Under the pieces are notes generated by a model that saw nothing but the letters and a program-made list of their open reading frames with translations, was not told the origin of the DNA and ran no database searches. 64,000 bases of DNA from Rhabdornis inornatus (taxonomy: Eukaryota; Chordata; Aves; Passeriformes; Rhabdornithidae): the NCBI GenBank assembly GCA_013397075.1, contig VWZS01003386.1, forward strand, positions 186,583 through 250,582, given 5' to 3'. Each line of letters starts with the position of its first letter. Position 1 is the first letter of the stretch. Of the stretch, positions 26,528-49,355 are shown in pieces. The position numbers and the translations under genes were made by a program.

Positions 26528-28850
26528 CAAAGCTGATGCCAGAACTGTGGAGTCAGCATGGGCAGCACCGTGGGCTTTGGCAATCTTGGACTACATTGAC
26601 CTGGGTTAGAAGGGAAAAGACTGGAAACCCCATTCCTTTTAAAGCAAAGCAATAGAATCATCTGCTGGCATGCAGCACGGTTTTGGGATGGAGTGAGACA
26701 CAGTAACTGTGCCAGTCTCTGTACCATAGGTTTTGATTGGGTTTTTTTAAGAACTTTTTTTGTATTTCAAGACTTTGGCTGTGCTTTCTACTAAAAATGT
26801 AATTGCAGATCAGTGGTATAATTGTCTGTACTCAAAGAATGGGATGTTTAAGATCATTGGGCAGATACTGACCCAACTGAAATGTTTGTAAGAAAATCTG
26901 GGGGGTGTGTATTTACATGGAGGGGTGTGTATATATTCCTGATAACAATGCCTTAGTAAGAAGGGATTCTTCACCCAGCAGCTGGACTCGTGTAGAGCTG
27001 TTCAGCTTTCTTCATATGCACTGAAGAGAAATCTTTCACAGCAATGTTATTTGTAATTCTACTGTTTTTATTTTTTTATTTGTTCTTGATACTGTAATCA
27101 AGTTCAAAGATATTCTTTTAAGCCAAACAAAAATAAATTGGCTAAGGACTTCTCCCAAGAGATTACAGAGACTAATAAAAAAGTGGAAGCCTTGCAAAAC
27201 AAGAAAGAAATTCAGGAGCCTTGCAAAATGAAAGTTTTTCTGTTACACCTAAATCCTTAAAGTCTTTTTCAAAAGGTCCCATAACTGTCTTGCTCTGTAT
27301 CTAAACTGGATAAGTTTTTAGACTGATTCCATGTGTTCATCACCATTATTTAGTTTATATTCTTTGTTTATAAATTGTTATCTACATTCATAAGTATCAA
27401 TTTCTTTAGAAGTAGTGGACATTAATATTTAAAATTCTGCATAACTGTACAGGAAAAGCAGCCTTTACTGTAAGACCACTGACCTAAGTTGCATTACATT
27501 AAGCTATTTGTACTTCATAAAAATGTAACAGTTTTTAATAATGAAGTAACACTTTTAAGAAAGGTTTTTTAAATTCTATATCTGTCTTGATGTTGAAACA
27601 CTACCTAAGACATGCAAAAACTAATCAATATGTAGTGTCAAATCTCTAGGGCGTAATCATTGTTAAAGTGTTTAAAGTTCTATAAACAAACTAATAAGGC
27701 AACAAGAATCACTCCAACTTCTGTACATAATCACAGTACACTTTGAAATATGAAAACCTAGAAGCTTTTTGGTGTAGGTCTGTTTGGACTGTCTTGTACT
27801 AGTTTGCTTTGAGATCACAAAAATGTTCTACAGGACTGCTTGGCTGTATTTATAGCAGCAGAGAATTCAACTGACAACAGTTTGCATCCAAAGATCATAA
27901 TGTGGTGAGCATTATGTGTAGAAACCATATTGGACTGAGAATTTTGCATCAGGTTGTATATACTGTAAAAACAGAGTGAGTCTCTGACACTGTGCCCACA
28001 TGGTAATTTGCTGCAAATCTTGGTTTGGATCTTTTAAGCCAGACTTTATTTTGGAGGTGGCTTCAAATGTTTCTGCAACTGTACAGAGAATTTTGAACTA
28101 TAGTGCCTTCAGTGGGGATGTATATAACTGGTTTATACTCATGGAAGAAGCTTTTTTTCCCCTATTTCCAAATCGGCCTTTTATTAGAATTAAAAATAAA
28201 TATGTGCTCTGAAAACCAAGTTGGAATTAATTCAGTTAAAGCCAAAGACTACACTTACTGTAACCTCACAACAACACCAGAAGTGTTCTGATGAGAAACA
28301 AAAAGGGCTTCCTTTGGTTTGGGCTTTTGTAAATTTTCAAGAACTTTTTAGATTTTGAAATAAATTTTGAAATAGTTCTAATACAATATGTATACAGGCA
28401 CAAGTGTCTTTTTACAGACACTGCTGTACAAAGATGGCCAAAGCATGTCATATGCTGAGTTGCCTAAAGCTGTACTTTACTTTTTATTTGCTAGTCACCA
28501 TAATAATTTTGTGTCAAAAAACAGGCTGTAATGTCTTCCTTCATTTGTTGAAGGGCTGCATGTTCACAGAATCTGTTCATGTGTTTGGATTCTATGATGA
28601 GTTATTTTATCACTACCTAAAAAGGTTAGGCAGTTATCTCCTACTTGAAAATGAAGGAGAAAACTGAAAGGCTGGATTATGGAAATAATAGCCCAAATCC
28701 CTTTCTTGCTTTTACTAAATCAAGTTTGGCTGTTTTTAATTATTTATATTCCAATCAAAGGCAGGGCCATTTAAGTTGCAGCTCTCAGATGTCCTGTCAC
28801 AAATTATAGTATTGGACCCTAATAAATGGTTTAGCTCTGTAAACAACAGC
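26528..28850 (+). other. TMOD3: Probable TMOD3 3' UTR with alternative poly(A) signals
   Basis: This AT-rich stretch after the TMOD3 stop has no coding signal. AATAAA hexamers occur on the + strand at 27132-27137, 27174-27179, 28195-28200, 28359-28364 and 28821-28826. Mammalian TMOD3 has a long 3' UTR, so usage of the distal sites is plausible. The true cleavage site or sites cannot be fixed from sequence alone. Confidence 0.55.
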
Positions 28851-29589
28851 TAAAAATTTGACTGCTTGTGACTTTCAGTACAGATACCTGACAGGCTAGG
28901 CATGGAAAACAAATTTTTTCAACTAGGAGAGTTTAATCATCCAAATTGTTGCAAGACCTTTGGCATGGTGCATGGAACAGTTAACAGCAATCACTTTTGT
29001 GCCTGCAGTGTGCATCCTTTATGGAATAAGTGAAGAAGTTGAGTCTGTAGGCAGGAATCTTCAAGAGTCTCAACAAACAAAGAAAACACTGATATAATGC
29101 TGTGGAGTGTGGTGGGATCCTGCGTGTGACTCCACTGATTGTGAGTGCAGGAGTGGTGTTACTTTGAGAGCCAGTTACCGTAAACACGAGGTCTTTTTTC
29201 CAAAAGAGATACTGTTTTCTTACTGATTATTTTTCTGGCTTAATGCAAAAATCAAATGACTTCATATGTTGATTCTGTTGGTTCCAAGCTTAGCATAGAA
29301 ACATAACCAATATTTCAGAGCAATTACCTATTTACTCTTGTATTTTAAAGAAATAACCTCATTCTCTCTGCAGCTTGAGTAATCCTGCGTTTGTGAGCTA
29401 CAAACGAGCAAGTGTTCAATTTAAATTTCCATTGGGGAAGAGGTATTGAGTATTTTAGCATATCAGCACTATATGCTGTCAGATTGTAAAACAGTTACTA
29501 ATTTTTGGATAATTAAAGTACTGTATTCTTGTTGTGGCTTTGGGGTTTTGTTTCTTTGCTGTTTTTAGCAGTGTGCTGACTTGCTGAAA
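28851..29589. other. Intergenic spacer between TMOD3 and LEO1
   Basis: About 0.7 kb of AT-rich sequence between the last plausible TMOD3 poly(A) signal and the LEO1 CpG island. Nothing recognised. Confidence 0.5.
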
Positions 29590-29778
29590 GCCCGCGTGTT
29601 TATATGAAAACACCGCCTTTCCCTCTCGAGCGGTGAAGGAGCGGCCCGGTGGCGCGGAGGGGGACGGGCTTCCCTCAGCACAGGGCGGGGCGAGGAGAGC
29701 GCGGGAGCGGCGCCACCGCTACGGCACCTGTGCGGAGGGCAGGGGAGGGCGGCTGCTTGGTGCGGAGCGCTGCAGCCG

Positions 29779-29803
29779 NNNNNNNNNNNNNNNNNNNNNN
29801 NNN
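29779..29803. other. Assembly gap, 25 N
   Basis: Exactly 25 unknown bases, probably a fixed-size placeholder. It lies in the GC-rich LEO1 promoter, where short-read assemblies often break. The real missing length is unknown. Confidence 0.97.
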
Positions 29804-29986
29804 AGGGGGCGGAGGTGCAGCTGGGCACCCGCGGCCCTGTCACTGTCCCCGGCCCCGTCCCTGTCCCTGTCCCCGCGGTGCCGCTCCCCGTCTGGGCCAT
29901 GTTCCCTCACGGCCGCGGGTGCGGCCCCTTTAAGAGGAGGCGGCCCCCACCGGGCTGCGCGCGGCTCGCGCGGGCGGCGCTCGCTG

Positions 29987-29994
29987 TGACGTCA
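29987..29994. promoter_or_regulatory. LEO1: Perfect CRE palindrome TGACGTCA
   Basis: A full palindromic cAMP-response element lies 33 bases before the LEO1 start codon, inside the CpG island. Full CREs close to start sites in CpG islands are typical CREB/ATF binding sites. Binding here is inferred. Confidence 0.65.
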
Positions 29995-30026
29995 CTGCGC
30001 GGCGCCGGCGGGGCCGCGCTGCTGCC

Positions 30027-40146
<10,120 letters not shown>

Positions 40147-40330
40147 TATTAAGGAAGCGCAGCAGTTGATTTTTTTGTTGGTTTTTTTTTATATATATAT
40201 GTTTATATATATTGTACAGTTCTGTTAGAGCACAGATGTAAGTAACCATAAGGGACTTATTTTGATAAAGGAAAATTCCTAAGTCTGCGTTTCTGTTGTG
40301 AATAAAGTTTTTTTGACTTCCTTTGACTCC
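40147..40330 (+). terminator. LEO1: LEO1 3' UTR and poly(A) signal
   Basis: A short AT-rich 3' UTR of about 180 bases follows the stop. A canonical AATAAA lies at 40301-40306, with T-rich and GT-containing sequence after it (TTTTTTTGACTTCC, then TTTTGTCTC). Cleavage is expected within about 30 bases of the hexamer. An extension to AATAAA near 41363 is possible but unsupported. Confidence 0.8.
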
Positions 40331-43300
40331 AAGAGTTTTGTCTCATTGCAGCAAATGTTGCACCAGGGATCATCACAGTGCTGATTTTTATCTTGCACAG
40401 TGCATTTCAGTTTTGAGAACTGTAGTATCAGGTTACCAAGTGAATTGATTAGTAACTTAGTGAGTTCATTAGGAGAAGCTGTGCTAATCTCTGTGGAATG
40501 CTTAAATGAGAAGTTTGCCTGACAAGGGTATGATGATAAAGCTTGCTAGGAACATACAGTGGTACAATACAACTCTGTTTCTTCCCTAGATATTCCTTAT
40601 TTCCTGTTTACTGGACTGCATTACTATGCTGGTATAATTTTTTGACAAAATATTTCTTGCCATGTTTGAGTAAATCATTTTAACTGCATGAACTTCACAG
40701 CTGACTAATCACATAAGACATTTATTTTTCATGCATTGAAGTCCAGAATGAATATCTGTATCTTGCCTGAGCAGCAGTAGTAGTAATAATAATAATAACA
40801 ATAATAGTCACGTGCTAGGGATGTAAATGTCAGAGTGAAAGCACTTATTTCAACAAAACATTTCTGCCAGCAGAGCTGAAAGTCTTCTTCAAAAGGTGAA
40901 ATGAATTGCAGTGCAAAAAATGCAACATGACAATAGTGTCTCAGAATCTCATGTAATTCTTTTGGTGCCATTTCCTCTTGTTTCTGGTAGGTTTTATAAA
41001 TGGTTTTGTTTAGGTGGGATGTCACTGGAGGAGAATGTTCTGGACAGAACCATCGCTGCATTTACACTTTTTATATACACATTTGACGATGCAGTACCAG
41101 CTGTAAAGCAGCAGAAGAAATAACTGAACTTTTCCACTCTTTCTTTCAGAGATGAAATATCCATGTGCAGTTTTTCTCACTGATGAGGGAGCATTCATAT
41201 GTTATCTGTGCTGCTTTTTTGCCTGACTTCTCCCACAGTCCTGCAGAGCCTGAATGTGTCTTGAAGTTGAGAAAGCAGAAGTAGCTGAACTGCCCTATAA
41301 ACAAAACCATTGAGGGATGCTGTGCAAAGTTTATGATGTGGATTTGTGTTACATAAGCTGAAATAAAGTAGCTGGTAGTTATTGAAGAGGGGCTGGTCCC
41401 CATCTCTCTCCTGCCTAGCTAATTTTGGATTTTTTCTAAAACAGAGGGAGAAAGTGCCTCATCGTGAGCGTTTTGCTTGTGGCATTCCCTGGCTCTTTGA
41501 GTTAGGGCTTTCAACCTGGACATCCTGGATAGTTGTGTGCCACAAAGCTCTACCTCCACTTCTGTCTGAAAGGTACAGGAGTGTTCTGGCTGCAGAGCAC
41601 AGAGCTCTGCATGTATTAATATATTCTACTGAGCAGCTGACTGCAGTGGAGACTGCAAGTAAGAAAACAGAAAATTTCAGCTTGGAATTCTGAGTGCCTG
41701 AGAAACTCCCTTATTTTTCTATACTTAGTTATCTGAGAGTTTCTGTCCTTCTTTAATGTGCAGATAAAGCCCTCCAGCTGCTGGGAGACTGGTTCCTTAC
41801 ATGAGGTTACCTGCTCTCCATTGGTAACTCTCAGGAAGAAACTGGCTATTTAGGAAAGGACTCATTCTAGATGGATGTAACATGCTGTACTTTCACATGA
41901 AAGCCTTCCAGATACCTCTAAAACAACAAATTTGGCACATGGAAACACAGCATCATTTCACTGGTAGAGTGTTTACTTTTATACCAGTTTAATGAAAATG
42001 TTGGCTATTTTTTTTACTACACTCCTAAGAGTGAAAATGGAACCACTTTCATAAGTTTGATGCTGACTAAGCCTTTACTAAGTAAGTGGTCCTGTTTAGC
42101 TTCCAAAAATGAGGCTTTTTGTGGATTACAAAGATGAAAAGAAGTAATTTTTTACACTGTCGTCTTTTGTAAATTGCTCTTTTAAAGTCTTATTTAAATG
42201 TGGACTTTTAGAAAGTGTTTTCTCAGCTTAAATTGGTTTAGCAATCATCTTGTAATTAAAGTCACTTGAATGAACAGCCTTATCCCCAGCATTTTTCTTT
42301 TAGTTTTGGGTCTGATGTATGGTTTTATTTAACTCAAAGACAGTTTTTGCTCTCCCTTTTCCCAGCCTTCCAGGCTGTCTGTTGATGGAATGAGGGTATA
42401 ATGAGGGTATAAGGCCTGTTCTAGTGCCTGGTGAGTACTTCTGGTAGGTTGGTAAAAGATTCAGGTGTGTTGCAGTGTCAAGAAAGCTCAGCCCTGAGCT
42501 CTCACTGCCTGAGTGGGCACTGCTGTGAAAACAAAATACTCCTGCTCAGGTGGGGGGGGAAGATTCCCTGAGGAAATAACTCTTCTCCTTCCTGAGCAGG
42601 ATGTGCAAATGAAGCTTTCTTGGGAACAAAGACAAGTGTCTCCAGTGGAAAGTACAGAATTTATTACTAGATGTTCTCTAAAGTTATCAGGACAAAATGG
42701 TCTTTATTTCAGCACTCAGTGCAGTGTGCAGTTACAGGCTGTGCCATTTCAGGTCTGGACTGAAACCTTTCCAAACATTTGCCAGACAAGCCAGGAAGCA
42801 GCAACACAGCTGCCACAGGGCAGGTTTGAGTAGGGCTGTCAGAGGCCAGGGAATGTCACAGGGAGTGAGCCCTGGCACTGGGATCTGCTGGCAGTTTGTG
42901 TAGCCTTCAGGTCAGGGAAGAGCAGCCCAGCTGAGCACAGCACCCTGAAGGCATTGCTACCCACTGACCCACAGTATTCCATTGTGGAATCACATCTTCA
43001 GACAAACCTGAGGGCACTTCCTTCTCTTGCAGTCATGGGCAGTGGGAATACATAGGGAGTATATTGACTTTTGTCTTGACAACCAGCTCATTTGATCTGG
43101 CTGCCTTTACTGTAGACATGCTGGATAGGATGTTGCTGTGAATAAAAATGTTTGATGGGTATTAAAAGAGCCACATCTGATTTTAAATATCCTTAATTCC
43201 AGTGGGATGAAAAAAATACGGGGCAGGAAAGTGAATATTCAAAGATATCAGGAGTTGTCCTGTAGTGACTGAATGAGCTCCAGAGTTTTCTGCAGCTCTA

Positions 43301-43817
43301 ACTGCCCCTGTTCTTATCACAGAGATAACATCTGTGCATCTATTTGGGTTATTTATGGTGCTTGTCTGGTTGATAGTTAGGTTTGTGTCTGCTGTGGTTA
43401 GGTAATGTTTCCCCAGGATCTCCACTTGGAATGACTGGATTTTGCTTTCAGAGTAAGAGTGTTGTAGAGAGCTCCTTCAGAAGGGTCCCTGCCCTTCAGC
43501 TCAGGGCAGGGGTTTGATGCTGCAAACAGCTCAGTCCACTGTGCTGTGTTTTCCCATCCTCTAAGGGGGCTGCACTTCCTTTTGGGAGCAGTGGGTTCAC
43601 AGCTGCCTTGGGTGAAGGCTTTTCTGTTGTGAGCTGAGTGATTGATGCTGCTGTTTCCACACTAATGTCAGTGCACAAAGAATTAAGAGCAAAAATGTGG
43701 AAGTTTCACACCCAAGCCCTTGTAAAGCCCCTCGTCCACAGCGAGCTCTGGGGAGCTCTGCAGAGCAGGGAATTGCTGTAGCTGCAGGTATGGCTTGGCA
43801 CATGGAGCCACAGGGAG
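40331..43817. other. Non-coding region downstream of LEO1
   Basis: No exon-like signal. Contains the AGT/AAT microsatellite and a short duplication of AATGAGGGTAT at about 42390. Confidence 0.5.
40772..40807. repeat. AGT/AAT trinucleotide microsatellite
   Basis: CAG and TAG units pass into five or six AAT units with an ACA interruption, downstream of LEO1. Confidence 0.85.
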
Positions 43818-44160
43818 TCCCAGGCTGGAAGGGAGCCACAAGGATTGCTGAGTCCAGCTCACTGCTCCTCACAGGGCTGCCTCAAACTAAACCATGGGAC
43901 TGAGAGCATTCAAACACTTCTTGAACTCTCTCAGGCTTGGTGCCATGACCACCTCCCTGGGGAGCCGTTCCAGTGCCCAACACCCTCTGGAGGTGGTAAA
44001 GGTGAAAAAGCTGGTGGAAAAGGTGAAGAACCTTTCCCTAACGTCCTAGCTGAGCTTCCCTGGCACAGCTTCCCCCATTTGCTCTGTCTGTGGCTGCTCT
44101 GCAGAGCTCAGCCCCTCTGCCCCTCCAGGCTGCAGAGAGTGCTCCCCTCCATGGCTCTGC
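43818..44160 (-). mobile_element. CR1 retroposon fragment, antisense
   Basis: GGCTGGAAGGGAGCCACAAG, GAGTCCAGCTCACTGCTCCT, TCAGGCTTGGTGCCATGACC and ACCTCCCTGGGGAGC in order follow the reverse complement of a CR1 3' region. The copy is 5'-truncated, as usual for CR1. A duplicated GGTGAAAAAGCTGGTGGAAA-like insert interrupts it at about 43995-44025. It is better preserved than the copy in LEO1. Confidence 0.8.
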
Positions 44161-46110
44161 TGCCTCTGGGGCACTTGCATCTGGACATCATTTTAGATTC
44201 ATTATTAATTAATTGTAGATAATACCAGTTCAGACTGTATCTTTCTATACAACTGCTGCTTTGATAGCATCCTGGAGTTGCTTCTCCCAAAGAAAACCTT
44301 TTCTAAAAAAGTTGATTACTAGAGAATGTTGATTCTGTGCTGAGATGCTGTGAGCTGTTGGTGTGTTCCCTTCACTCATAGCAGAAGAACCTTCCTGTAT
44401 GAGTGAGTCAACTCATGAGGGGTAGATAAGAAGGGATTGGTGTTTTATGAATACCACTCCCAGGTTTTTCTCACATATATCCATATATATGAATGTGTAT
44501 TTTCCACCTCTCATGTCTCTCATGGTCAAAAACTTCCTTTAAATCTAGAGATGAAAATACTTACTGGACATGATTGCAAAGTGAGCACATTTAAACTGAT
44601 AGCATTTCACTGATCTGTGGATATGTTACCCTTTTGCAAATCCTGTTTGATCTCTCAGAAATAAATAGGATTATTCTGGCTCTCAGACTTTCTCAAACAC
44701 TAAACTTGAGTAGCTGCTGGCATGTAGCAGGCAGCACCATGTATGTGATTGTCTGTCTAAGATTTAGTCCTGCCACAGCACAACATTGCTAGATACTGGG
44801 AAAAATAAATTCCTGAATGCTGCACTGCCACTTTGAAGACTTGAGCCACTTTGTATTGGCACTTTGCTGAACTTCAGGGCAGCTGTTTTCCTCAGCTATT
44901 TACTGCCTCTGCTCCCGTTTTTTCTTGGGACAACTTTCCCTTTAGTTAGCCAGCAAAATTTTTGAGTAAACTGGATTATCTGAGATTTTTCAAGCCATTT
45001 AAATGTCCTTAATACATGTGCAATGACATTTATTAAGGGCATTCTGGATTTACATGATGGGAATTACATAAATGTGCAAAGCATTGTGATTGCAGTGTGT
45101 TCCTTACAAATACTTACACCTCTGTCACACACGGTGTGGAGCAGCATTTTCAAGCCTGGTTTCTGTCGCTGGAGTTACTTGCCAGAGGTGCACACCATGT
45201 AACTGAGAAGAGCTGGGAGGCTGGGAAGAGGCTTTGTTGGAAACACAGATGAGCTCATGCTGCTGTTAAGGATTGAGACTGTGGCTTGGAAAAGGCTGCC
45301 CTGGATGCTTGGGACAGTTCATAGTTTGGATACAGCATTGGACATGGCAGTAGTTCACATCTGACACTCACTTTCCTGCACAGAAGTACAATTCCCAGAT
45401 AAGCTGGAAGGAAGCTTGTTTAGGGAAAGAAATTGTTTTGAGTGTCATGGACTCCTTTTGAGCCCCTCTTTACCCCTGTTTTTGTTTTCCTTCTTTCCTT
45501 ACTTTCACAATTTATTAAATCTCTTCAGACTTTCCTGGGCCAAACAAGTTTCCATTGTTACACAACATCATCCAAGGTGTGCTGGCAGATCAGCTCTATT
45601 GCCAGGGATCAAAAATGAGATCTCCAGCTTTTTGACACAGTCAAGGTGTCACATTTTAGCTGTGTGAGGGGATCTCTGGGGGGGTTTAGGACTGGTGTGT
45701 TGCATTCTGTGGGGCTGAAGTTTGAGCAAACTTTTTTTTTTCCCGCAGCAGACTGCGACTGTAGAATTTTAAAAGAGTATATAGCCTTTCCAAAGTTATG
45801 AGAGATTTTAGGTAGATTGGCTTTTTGAAGGGCTTTGATCTTGAACAAGTCCAGCTTTTAGGTTTTCCTTACACCACGTTGTTTCAAAAAACTGAAAAGC
45901 TTTAAGATTAAAGGAAATCTGAAATTAAATAGCAGGGGGGAAAGTCTTGTTTTGGAAGCAGGGGAGGGGCAGAACTCCTAGCAGGTGTTCAATCTCACAG
46001 AGGGGCTCTGTTGGGTGAGGCTGGGTCTGTGTGAATGTGCAGCTGCCTCCTGCAGGAACCCCCTGCCCTGTGCAGAGCCTGCAGACAGGGGTGCAGGAGG
46101 GGTGGGAGCT
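44161..46110. other. Non-coding region between the CR1 remnant and the 34-base repeat
   Basis: No coding, RNA or repeat signal that I can support. Confidence 0.45.
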
Positions 46111-46172
46111 CTGCCTTGGAGTGTGTGTCCCATCCTGGGAGTCCCTGCCTTGGAGTGTGTGTCCCATCCTGG
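46111..46172. repeat. Two-copy tandem repeat, 34-base period
   Basis: Two identical 28-base copies, starting CTGCCTTGGAGTGTG and ending CCCATCCTGG, lie at 46111-46138 and 46145-46172, separated by 6 bases. Confidence 0.88.
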
Positions 46173-46436
46173 CCTCTCACACAGGGGATGCTGCAGCCAA
46201 GGCTCAGAGAGCCACAACGTTATTCCTCAATCTTGGGGAAATATGGCAATTAATGAAGAGTAGGCTCACAAATAAAAAACCCAGGCATGCCCTGGCTTTC
46301 TCTAAACACCCTAATTACTCAGAAGTACACAAGTTGTCTGCCAGAAGGATGTGCTTTTCAAATCGTTACTCCAGATGGTTCTTTCCAAGCCATATAAATA
46401 TATGTATTTTAAAACTGGCAACAAAGGAGGCTGTAA

Positions 46437-46480
46437 AATAAACTGAAAACTTGCATAAAAAAAAAAAAAAAAAAAAAAAA
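46437..46480 (+). other. AATAAA followed by a 24-base poly(A) tract
   Basis: AATAAA at 46437-46442 is followed, 14 bases after its end, by 24 consecutive A (46457-46480). This spacing is that of a polyadenylated 3' end copied back into the genome. No parental gene is recognised in the upstream 300 bases, and no target-site duplication could be identified, so it may be a chance A-rich tract. An N lies at 46487. Confidence 0.4.
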
Positions 46481-46487
46481 TTTAGAN

Positions 46488-49355
46488 TCAGCAAGGAAGG
46501 GAGCTTGGGGAGGGAGCAGTGCAGCCCCAGGCTGGTCCTGCTGGTCCTGGGGTGGGTCAGGAGCCCTAAGCCCAGCCCTTGCAGCTCCAACACGTGCCTG
46601 CCCTCCCATTCCTCTGTTTTTTCCTTCCACCTGAGGCTGTGTGCTTGCCCTGTCCTGCTGCTCCTGCAAAGCAGGGCTGCATTTCTAGTGGGAAGTGTTT
46701 GGCTGTTGCCTGAGTTATGGTGTGTTTCTCAGGCAAGGTGTAATTTTTTTCTGCTCTGAAATAGTTTTTGGGAAGGGTCTTGTGAGGTGTGAACAGTGCT
46801 GGGGTTTAGCCAGTGTGTGAAGGCTCAGGTGGAGAGTTTGGGGCCATGGTGTGGCATGGCAGGACTGGTGTTACATGGCAGCCTGCCTTACAAACCCTTT
46901 CAAGGTTTAGAAAGCAGGAAAATGTTTGCTGAGATGTAGAGAGTAACAAATCTCTAAAGCCAAAACTCTGCAGTACAGAGTGCTGAGTGCCTTGCTCATC
47001 AGGTTGCTCGGCATGAAACACCAGTGGGTTTCAGTTTATAGGTTTGCACATGGGCCTCTGTCCTCTGAGATAGGATAAACTTGATGTAAGCTGTTCTGAC
47101 AGATTTTAACCTGTGATTTCACAGTGCTGATTGTGCTGCTTAGCTGTCCCCAGTTTCCCAGAGGTTTTCTAAGACTCAGCTCACCTTTTGCTATAGCTTC
47201 AGTCTACATTTTGTACATTTTGTAAAGAAGAAAGGGCTGCAATTTACACAGCTGCTTTTTGAACATTTTCGTAAATGTGGTGGTGTCTCTCTCATTCAGT
47301 TGTGGACCACCAAGCTTGTCAGCTCCCATTTGCTCAGACCCCAGGATTATTCCTGCTTCTGGTAAAGAAGGGTGCCTTTAGGCCTTACAGCTGGAAGTTC
47401 TGTTGTCTGTCTGTATATGGGGAGTCTGTTTTGTGAAGATGAAGCAAGGCTGCACATTGCATGAGGTCGTTTGGAGGTGGGAGATAAAATATCCTTGTGC
47501 TTTAGTGTGACCTTGAAAATGCATTGGCAGAGCTTTGATGTGAAAAGCTGAGATTGCTGCTTTGGGCCAGCTGTAACTAGTTCACGCTGCTGTTCATCAG
47601 TTTTAGGGTTTCAGAAGGGAGCAGGACAGATTAGGAGAGAGCAGCACACAAAATTCTTGTCATTGGGCAGCTTTTTGGTTCTTGTGACTGGTTTCCATAG
47701 CAGGAAAATACGCAGCTTTGGTTAAACCTGCGACGTGTGACTTTGTTGTGCTCTAGAATGAGCCCTGTACTTAGCAGAGTGTTGAGCAGTGTCAGATCTG
47801 CTGTAGCCAGATAGAGAGTGGGTGTTGTGCCAGGGTGTTTGTGCAGAGGAGCTGAAGGGCAGCTGGCAGCTCTCGTGCCTCATCATGCGCGCTGGCAGGC
47901 GCTGCTGGGCTGATTCACCTCCCCAAAATAACCTGGGCCAGGCTGTTCTTGTGAGCCCCCTGTGTCTCAGCGTGACCAGGGGGACACTGACATTCCCTGC
48001 TGCAGCCCTGCAGCATTGTTCACACCAGATGTGAAGGGGATCCACATTCTGAGCTGTAGATCCAGCATACACTGGGGTTCCTCTTCTCCAAAGCCTTTGG
48101 GGGAACAAGCAGTGGCTGTTTTCTTGCCAGATCTACCGAGGTGATCCCACAGGTGCTTCCATGGAGCTGGGTACAAGCACAGGGGCTCGTGTGCCCTGTG
48201 AGCTCTTCCACTTGAAAGAGAAGTTTCCAATCCCAGTGCTGATCAGTCACCTGTCCAATGGCAGTATTTAATGGCTGGTTTTCTTTCTTTTTCTGAAAAT
48301 CTGACAACTGTGTACAACCAGAAGTGTGGTTCCCAGCTGCCATTTAGAGAAGGGTGGTGGCAGGAAAGGATTTCAGATTCTGTAGGAGTGAGGGGTGTCC
48401 CTGGAGAATGTTTGTAGTAAAACCTGATCATTTTGCTCTCAGCAAATCCCAGGCACTGCTTCCTGAAGTAGAGGGGTGGCTCTTGGGAATTCCACCCTGT
48501 GTGGATGTGGGCAGCCCTTGTGCCACAGCATCTCTGAGTGCCTTGGGGAGGTACCAGGGCAGCTGGTGGCCTGTCCCCAAGGCCCTTTCTGTGCTTCCTT
48601 ACTGCATTTCCCCTTTGCTTTGGGTCCTCTGACTTCTCTACAGGACTTAGTGCTGGTGGCTTCATTCTGCTAGTGGTAAATTCTGAAATGAAATGTGTAT
48701 TTAGCAATGGTTTTAGCATCTTTAAAAAATAACATTGTCATGTTTGTTTCCGTTTTCAAGAGCAAGTGAACACCTTGTTTCTCCCCAGCCTCCTCCCACC
48801 CCCGGGCTGAGGTGCAGAGCTGTTCTCTCCGTGGCTGCTTTTAGCTGACAATTGTTAACCACCACCTTCTGCAAAATGGCCTGCGATGTATTTTCTCTCT
48901 GTTGCTCTTCTGCCAGGCTGCTCTGTTCTCCCTGGGTTTGATTTATAGCTGCACACGTGGTTATGCTGATGGGAGCCTTGCAGGGACAGACAGACGGTGC
49001 TCAGCCACTGCTGGGGGAGCTGTGCCTTCACTGCCTGCATTTCATGGATGTGCTGCTATAGCTCAGCAGAGCAAGCCTTTAATTCAGGAAAATCTCTGCT
49101 AACCTGCCACTGCACTGCTTGTTTCTGCTGCACCATATGCTCTGATGGTGGCTGTTGATTCAGCAAAACTAATGGTAGCCAATAGAGCTGATCAAATGCC
49201 CCAGAAATAGTTTATCACATCAATTATTCAGCAGCTGCTGGTGTTTCTTATGACATAATGTGTTTGACCACTCAGAGGTTGGTGTGCTCTGCTGCACAAG
49301 CCTGCTGAGGGGGCTTTTCTGCTTCACTCACCTCTGTGCAGGTACAAAGGTTTTC
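46488..49355. other. Non-coding region before the LTR
   Basis: Moderately GC-rich with many overlapping short open frames on both strands and no coherent protein. Nothing recognised. Confidence 0.45.

Noticed and set aside
44221..44270. let-7-like sequence on the minus strand (GCAGTTGTATAG)
   Set aside because: The defining GAGGTAG seed is absent and no matching hairpin arm is present.
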